From Malaya genurostris (Eukaryota; Arthropoda; Insecta; Diptera; Culicidae): DNA of 64,000 bases. Below are positions 57,760 through 64,000 of the stretch, piece by piece. The notes beneath the pieces are model-generated. The model was not told where the DNA came from, did not search any database, and saw only the letters and a list, made by a program, of their open reading frames with translations. Positions within the stretch are counted from its first letter, which is position 1. Each line of letters starts with the position of its first letter. The DNA lies in NCBI RefSeq assembly GCF_030247185.1, contig NC_080570.1, positions 76,995,132 through 77,059,131 of the forward strand. The letters run 5' to 3'. A program made the translations under genes and the position numbers.

Positions 57760-58684
57760 AAGGGTGATTTTTTAAGAGCTTGAGAACTTTTTTAAACAAT
57801 AAAACGCATAAAATTTGCAAAATCTCATCGGTTCTTTATTTTAAACGTTAGATTGGTACATGACATTTACTTTTTGAAGATAATTTCATTTAAATGTTGA
57901 CCGCGGCTGCGTCTTAGGTGGTCCATTCGGAAAATCCGCTTTTTTATCGACAAATTTTGTTCAGCGATGAGGCTCATTTCTGGTTGAATGGCTACGTAAA
58001 TAAGCAAAATTGCCGCATTTGGAGTGAAGAGCAACCAGAAGCCGTTCAAGAACTGCCCATGCATCCCGAAAAATGCACTGTTTGGTGTGGTTTGTACGCT
58101 GGTGGAATCATTGGACCGTATTTTTTCAAAGATGCTGTTGGACGCAACGTTACAGTGAATGGCGATCGCTATCGTTCGATGCTAACAAACTTTTTGTTGC
58201 CAAAAATGGAAGAACTGAACTTGGTTGACATGTGGTTTCAACAAGATGGCGCTACATGCCACACAGCTCGCGATTCTATGGCCATTTTGAGGGAAAACTT
58301 CGGAGAACAATTCATCTCAAGAAATGGACCGGTAAGTTGGCCACCAAGATCATGCGATTTGACGCCTTTAGACTATTTTTTGTGGGGCTACGTCAAGTCT
58401 AAAGTCTACAGAAATAAGCCAGTAACTATTCCAGCTTTGGAAGACAACATTTCCGAAGAAATTCGGGCTATTCCGGCCGAAATGCTCGAAAAAGTTGCCC
58501 AAAATTGGACTTTCCGAATGGACCACCAAAGACGCAGCCGCGGTCAACATTTAAATGAAATTATCTTCAAAAAGTAAATGTCATGTACCAATCTAACGTT
58601 TAAAATAAAGAACCGATGAGATTTTGCAAATTTTATGCGTTTTATTGTTTAAAAAAGTTCTCAAGCTCTTAAAAAATCACCCTT
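57760..58684 (+). mobile_element. Rosa-like DD41D mariner-superfamily element with about 179-bp TIRs
   Basis: 925 bp, flanked by TA (57758-57759 and 58685-58686). The two ends (57760-57938 and 58506-58684) are almost perfect inverted repeats starting AAGGGTGATTTTTTAAGAGC. The right end contains the last codons of the transposase (HQRRSRGQHLNEIIFKK) and the 3' UTR. The left end is an inverted copy of the same region, in place of the missing 5' UTR and N-terminal DNA-binding half. This explains the minus-strand mini-ORF MDHLRRSRGQHLNEIIFKK. Confidence 0.85.
57918..58577 (+). pseudogene. DD41D transposase, catalytic half only
   Basis: 219 codons without a stop. All three acidic motifs are present: FSDEAHFWLNGYVNKQ, WFQQDGATCHTARDSM and CDLTPLDYFLWGYVKSKVY. 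There are 41 residues between the Asp of QQDGA and that of PLDYF, so DD41D, the spacing of rosa-type mariners. The frame begins inside the left TIR (MVHSENPLFYRQI...). The N-terminal helix-turn-helix half is lacking, so it is probably unable to bind its ends. The open frame suggests a young rearrangement. Confidence 0.8.
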
Positions 58685-59519
58685 TATTAAGGTTGAGTTT
58701 TCATATAAACGAAGTTATAAAACGCACCGCTGAGCTTAAGACCGATATTGGTATACAATGGCACCTTTTAAATGCACTCTATAATTACGAACGCAATACC
58801 GAGGTAAATTGATTCAGCTCAATGTTACTAATTGTTTCCCATCGTAGGATTAGCGTGATCAGTATTTATTTTATCATGGTTCTGAAATCGAAAGATCAGT
58901 TCATATGAACAAAAAAAAACTCTAGCATGAGCTGGCAGAGATCTCAAGTTCACCAAGAGCTCTCCAACTACCATCAGCATCACAAATTTGTTTGCATTGT
59001 TTTTCATGTACATTCATTCATGCATTCATTTAATTATTATTTGACTAACATTCTAGTTGCTAATGGTTGTTAAATTGTTTCGTATTTCATTTATACATCA
59101 ACACTGGTGAATTGTGTATGGGAAGTTATTACAGTATTTAATAGCTTTTCTCTAGCGGATGCAAAAAATTAACGGAATCTGTTAGCACTTTACAGCCTAT
59201 CCCACTGTTTCAGCGCACAATCAAACTATTATTGAAACGATTAAGCGTCTTTGGGAATTCCGTAACTAACACTCGTGTAGCAACCAATCCTGTGTCAGTG
59301 ATATCTAAGCAATTAACATCAGAGAGGTCAACCGACCAGATGTCATTTGCTTCAATCCTACCATTACTAATACCATTTAACTGTTGTCACATGTTGATGT
59401 GAATAACGGAAGATATTGTAAGTCTCCACAAACTATTTGAATTGTGAATAAAGTTTGATTTGTCAAGTGTTGGCAAACCAAACATTTCCATTTCTACTAT
59501 GGGCCCAAGATGCATTCTA
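58685..59519. other. Unassigned AT-rich DNA
   Basis: No recognised feature. Confidence 0.4.
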
Positions 59520-59773
59520 ATGTCGTTTTCGCTTGAGAACACTGAAACTGACCCAGGGTAGTTTCATCAAACAAACACTTTTCACGAAACTGTGTTGTTT
59601 TCGCTCTTAGCAACGGCGGTTTGAGCAAACCTGATATAACAACCAGGTTCGAAACTGACTCGATTTTCAGTTCAACAACGTTAAAACTAGGTTCGAAACT
59701 AGCTTCAAACAAACGGTTTGACAGCAGTTAGGGTGGAAACTGGGTTAGGTTTGGTATCAAGCGAAAACGACAT
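59520..59773. repeat. MITE with 17-bp TIR, 254 bp
   Basis: The ends ATGTCGTTTTCGCTTGA and TCAAGCGAAAACGACAT are exact reverse complements. The interior repeats GGTTCGAAACT and GAAACTG-type words and has a second inner copy of the TCGTTTTCGC theme (GTTGTTTTCGCTC). No ORF with motifs. Confidence 0.85.
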
Positions 59774-60899
59774 AACTATCTTGTGTTCGTTTGGAAGCTT
59801 CGATTCTCTAGATTGAAGCCTACACACTTGAAACCTAGTTCGGTATAGCAAATCGTCGAATACTTAGATTCGTTATACAATTTCACATCCAATTTAAATC
59901 TTAATAATTTAATTTTAACTGATATTCCAATAAATATTTATTAAAAATATTACTTAGTAATTTAAATTAGTCAGGCTCGTAAGATTTAGTCAGTGGAAGA
60001 AGATTCGTCAACACTACCGAGAAACGAATGAGTCGAATGATTTCTCTTATAATCGAAGTGCGCAGAGCCCACCAAATTATTATTTGGTAAGACTATATTT
60101 AAACTCTTATAATGTATTTATTTCGAAACTGCATTACTGATATGCGAATTAAGCCAAGGATTGTGGAATAGCGTTATCAGCTTGATTTCGATGCTTAACC
60201 TCTTCTGGGTCTGATGATTTTGAGAAGATGAAAATGTGGTCTTTCGCTTTCCCTGATTAATGCATTTATGAAGGCATGCAGAAATTGTTTACAAGCTTAC
60301 ATTTATCTTCCTTCAAAACGCTAGTTGCCCTGAAAACTTCTATAATGGATTGGATCTAATAGGCAATAACTAATTTAATCCTGGTTGAGTGTTTGAATAG
60401 AATGCTTTAGTAAGGTTTTGTTTGAAAAATATGTTTTTTTCATTCTATCTATAACAATATTAAATAACTTAAAACAATATTTTTTCACTGTTGTATTATT
60501 ATGGAATTTATTTTATTATTGCTGATTGCATTGCAAGGATAAATTGCTACGAGAATTATTTAAATTGGTTTATTAGCTTAATAGTTCCTATACTAGCGTT
60601 GTTTATGTCATTTTAAGTTATAGAAAACCTTATAATACCAAAAACATGATGGAGTCGAAACGATGTAACTCCGACAATCTATTCCACGAAAGTGTAGAGA
60701 CATAATTTTTTATAGTTATAGCGTTTCTGTCATAAACGACAGGAGAGAAGTGTTAATAAAATAAATCCTCACATATGATTTCTGCCCCTTGTGATCGCTA
60801 CCAGCCCACAGCACCGTTCGGCTGGAAGTAGGGGTGGGAAAACACGCTTATTTACATTTATTCCGGCTTGTTTATGCTGCCGATCTGCTTGAGATCAAC
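59774..60899. other. AT-rich upstream DNA
   Basis: No recognised gene. The last 100 bp are richer in GC and lead into the core promoter at 60900. No TATA box at the expected distance. Confidence 0.45.
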
Positions 60900-60934
60900 T
60901 CAGTCTCGGAAGTATTGGCACTGCAAGAAGACGT
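60900..60934 (+). promoter_or_regulatory. Core promoter: initiator plus DPE
   Basis: The initiator TCAGTC lies at 60900-60905 with the A at 60902 as +1. AGACGT at 60929-60934 is exactly +28 to +33, the required DPE position and a perfect fit to its consensus. There is no TATA box near -30. Together they fit a TATA-less arthropod promoter. Confidence 0.65.
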
Positions 60935-61560
60935 AGTTTTTGGAAGCGCGCGCGTGCAAACATTTGCGTTGGTCTGTTTCGTTTGTTGTGTGACGATCGA
61001 TACAGGTTAGTCCTGATCACGATTTCTGATTGGTGAGTGCTGTGCGGACACGCGATGTGATAAAACGCGGTTCTTGATAGACCAGATATGAAGTCGTGTA
61101 TCGCTGATAGGAATGTATGCGGTTTAATGTGTTTATATCCAGTGATAGTGATAGTGGTTTTCGAAGCGCGTATCGCTGGTCGATTGTTACGACCGACCAG
61201 TTCTACCGGCCGCCCGGTGAAATCATCCATAATTGTATTCGTCCGACTGGCTAATTAACTCGAAGGAGCTGAATACTTCGTGTGTGAATCTAGACTTGGA
61301 AATCTGCAGCTTGAATCGTAGCGCAGTGCTAGCATTGACCAAAAATACAAAGCAAGGAAATGATTTTCTGCTCCGAAATGATGTGAAACGAACCTATGGA
61401 CAGGGGTTAATTTTGCGCTCGAATTCAACGACTTGCACCGATCTTTGAATGATTTATAGCATTTGTCCCGGCCGAAAGTATAACAGATTTTAAGTGGCGT
61501 AGCGAAATTAAGTGTAGATTCTTGCTTCAGAATTAAATTCATTAATTATGTTGGAGGTTA
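60902..61560 (+). other. Probable untranslated first exon
   Basis: The sequence after the Inr/DPE promoter is GC-richer than the surroundings (GGAAGCGCGCGCGTG, CCGACCAGTTCTACCGGCCG). It has GTGATAGTGATAGTGG repeats and no long ORF on the plus strand (best 71 aa, 61233-61448). A long 5' UTR exon with the coding exons outside the window would explain it. No donor could be fixed. The minus-strand 111-aa frame (60895-61230) is likely a shadow. Confidence 0.4.
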
Positions 61561-62545
61561 ATTCGAGTTATCCGCGTACTCAACGATTCCACTGGGCTGA
61601 TGCTATTTTTCATTTTCGGGGGAGAGTGTTTTTGAGAGCTATATGGAAGATGAAACATCATCTGAAAAAATTTAATCCGTTTTGAAGACGGCAGTAATTG
61701 AAGTGTTGTGTGTTTGAAGCATTTTATTTAATTTATGAACCGAGAAAAGAAGCTAATGTTTTTATCATCGAAGAATAAATGTTGTATTCGAACGATCGTG
61801 CTTGAGAAACCACTTGAGGGATGGTTTTTGTAAAAAGTTCATTAGCTATGCTAGTCTCTTTCATAAATAGATTAGATTCAAGAAATTTTGTTTAGATGTT
61901 TGAATATAAGTCAGACTAAATTTTACAAGTGTTTCCAGCCGAAAGAGGTATACGGGTCTCTTTGAATTTGAGCTTTCCACAAATATGCCAACTGCAAAGC
62001 GTTAAATTATGAAACGCGTACGATCTCTCATTTATCCTTACTTGTGTCGATCTGTTTTTCTGATATGGACTAGGCAATACTTAAAATAGATGTAAACTAT
62101 TAAACCTTTTAAAAAAGAATTAATTATGAATATTGTATTCTTCATAAGTTATCAGTGACATTGCGTAAACCGGTAGACCGCTACGGATTACTCTTACTCG
62201 AAAATATGGATCCCCATTTATAAAACTGTGATATCAAAAATTCTTACAGGTACACCCGTGTACCGGCAACAAACAACTGGAAGGTGTTTTAGCTTTTTCT
62301 AGGGATGGGTGCCATCCGCTCTTAGTAGCGCGAGAAAATTTCAAAGGCTAATATCTCGCTTTCTCTTAAATTAATTATCGCATTTGTTGTGTATCCATGG
62401 ATTGCTTTTGCAAGTCGTTTTTCTATGTAAAACACCTCAATATTTGAGGGTAGTTCGTCTATATGAGATTTTGTTGCGATATTTCGAATTTATACGTATA
62501 GTGAAAATTTTGCAATTTAAATGGTAGTCTAAAGGGACATGCAAA
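61561..62545. other. Unassigned, downstream of the putative first exon
   Basis: No recognised coding sequence or repeat. Confidence 0.4.
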
Positions 62546-64000
62546 AAATGGCAAATCAAAATCTACCGGGATTAGAGGGGGTAATTTAATTGGCAATCAA
62601 TTTCTCCGGATCGGAAAAGTTATGGTTTCGAGTTACATCTCGAAGCAAATTTTAATTTCCACTATTCGTTTCGTTAGTCTTCTTCAATTTTTTTCCCGTT
62701 GTGTTCTGATAAAAATGTTGAATTCAAAGGTGGTTTTTCAACTTAATAGAATATATTATTCTTCTTCAATTTATTTTTGAGTTCCTTCATACACAGAACC
62801 GAAAAAATCGTATGATTGAATGCTCTGAAAGGAAAACATAAAAAGTAGTGTCTCAATTATTCAATAGAGAATGTAGAAGTGCGTTCTGTCATAAATTTTA
62901 CAACTATCTAATCAAACTGAATTCTGGTGTAAAGCAAAAACAATATTGCGAAATCTAGAAAAGTTTTTATTTAATACTAGCTGACCCGTCGAACTTCGTC
63001 TCGTCAGAAGAATTGTCAAAAGACTAAGTGGTCAACGTTTCTTTCCATTATTTTTCTGATTACTTAACCTACAATCAACGGAATTCGAAACACACTCGCT
63101 TTAGCTCCAAAAGTAGTAACATCACCAAAGATTAATGTGAAAATATGAAATACTTCTGTTGGGCGAAAATTGAACAAACGCACAGGTTTCTATTCTGAAC
63201 AGTCCGTTTTATGAAATTACTCATACGTGAATGTTCACCCGACAGAACAAACTTTGAAGCAGTTTCTTATACACAAAAAAAAATTCAATTTTTGTGTTCG
63301 GTAATAATTTTTGCGGCAACGATCTGTAAAATATTATTTTTACTGAATGATACGTAAAATTTATCCAACTCCTATGTAAAAGTTACGGTTATTTATTATT
63401 TACTGACACGGTCTGTGAACTCTGGAATGTCATTTCTCTTGACGAACTCAGTGAAAGTTCTACCAATATTCGGAAAATTATTAAAAAAATAATGAAGAAT
63501 TTCAGTAACCATCACTATACATTCATAAAAAAATACAGATCTGTCTAAATGGCAAATCAAAATCTACCGGGATTAGAGGGGGTAATTTAATTGGCAATCA
63601 ATTTCTCCGGATCGGAAAAGTTATGGTTTCGAGTTACATCTCGAAGCAAATTTTAATTTCCACTATTCGTTTCGTTAGTCTTCTTCAATTTTTTTCCCGT
63701 TGTGTTCTGATAAAAATGTTGAATTCAAAGGTGGTTTTTCAACTTAATAGAATATATTATTCTTCTTCAATTTATTTTTGAGTTCCTTCATACACAGAAC
63801 CGAAAAAATCGTATGATTGAATGCTCTGAAAGGAAAACATAAAAAGTAGTGTCTCAATTTATTCAATAGAGAATGTAGAAGTGCGTTCTGTCATAAATTT
63901 TACAACTATCTAATCAAACTGAATTCTGGTGTAAAGCAAAAACAATATTGCGAAATCTAGAAAAGTTTTTATTTAATACTAGCTGACCCGTCGAACTTCG
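62546..64000. repeat. Direct duplication with a period of 1001 bp
   Basis: 62546-62998 and 63547-64000 are nearly identical, with one 1-nt indel near 62858/63859. The second copy runs to the window end, so its true length is unknown. Both include TACTAGCTGACCCGTCGAAC near their right part, a string resembling the ends of repeats widespread in insects. The spacer 62999-63546 has no ORF. Confidence 0.85.

Noticed and set aside
60895..61230. 111-aa minus-strand ORF
   Set aside because: No motif. It is antisense to a strong plus-strand initiator/DPE, and the segment has 5' UTR-like composition.

Overview
This AT-rich, gene-poor window looks like the genome of a culicine (Aedes-type) mosquito. 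The pointers are a Feilai-like tRNA-derived SINE, a LOA/Lian-type LINE with an RNase H domain, a Juan-like Jockey element, a DD37E transposon of the mosquito type, mariner and rosa-like elements, and many small repeats with TA target sites. No bacterial features are present. Species cannot be set from the sequence alone.

Host genes are sparse. One minus-strand gene is supported by five splice-consistent exons: 37090-37073 (an 18-nt microexon), 36514-36431, 36326-36145, 25175-24977 and 24881-24775, with a last coding segment at 24710 to about 24594. They join in one frame into a charged, probably coiled-coil protein with an internally duplicated motif. I do not recognise the protein. Its 11-kb intron (25176-36144) carries a dense TE load. 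A second host signal is an initiator plus a correctly spaced DPE at 60900-60934 on the plus strand, probably the start of an untranslated first exon.

Layout: 0.8-3.4 kb is a large inverted repeat around a TA microsatellite and a LINE fragment. 4.5-19 kb holds SINEs, MITE-like repeats, a Penelope-like GIY-YIG fragment and transposase remnants in otherwise featureless DNA. 19.25-23.69 kb is a nest: a Tc1-type shell containing a DD37E element (itself hit by a MITE made of a tandem array) and a 5'-truncated LINE. 24.6-37.1 kb is the host gene with two sibling mariner copies, a foldback element, SINEs and three near-perfect hairpins. 38.9-41.3 kb has a mariner remnant and a 3'-truncated Juan-like LINE. 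45.9-51.8 kb is a foldback element split by a near-intact LOA-type LINE flanked by about 450-bp direct repeats. 52.3-53.1 kb has two mariner remnants, 57.8-58.7 kb a rosa-like DD41D element with rebuilt termini, and 62.5 kb to the end a 1-kb-period duplication.

The strongest candidates for something new are: (i) a foldback family with asymmetric ends, 9-bp target duplications and terminal arrays of a palindromic motif; (ii) the very long duplication around the LOA-type LINE; (iii) two mariner copies sharing the same loss of the first catalytic Asp, implying spread in trans or by duplication; (iv) a DD41D element whose 5' part was replaced by an inverted copy of its own 3' coding end; and (v) a set of unrelated near-perfect hairpins that look like recent inverted duplications.
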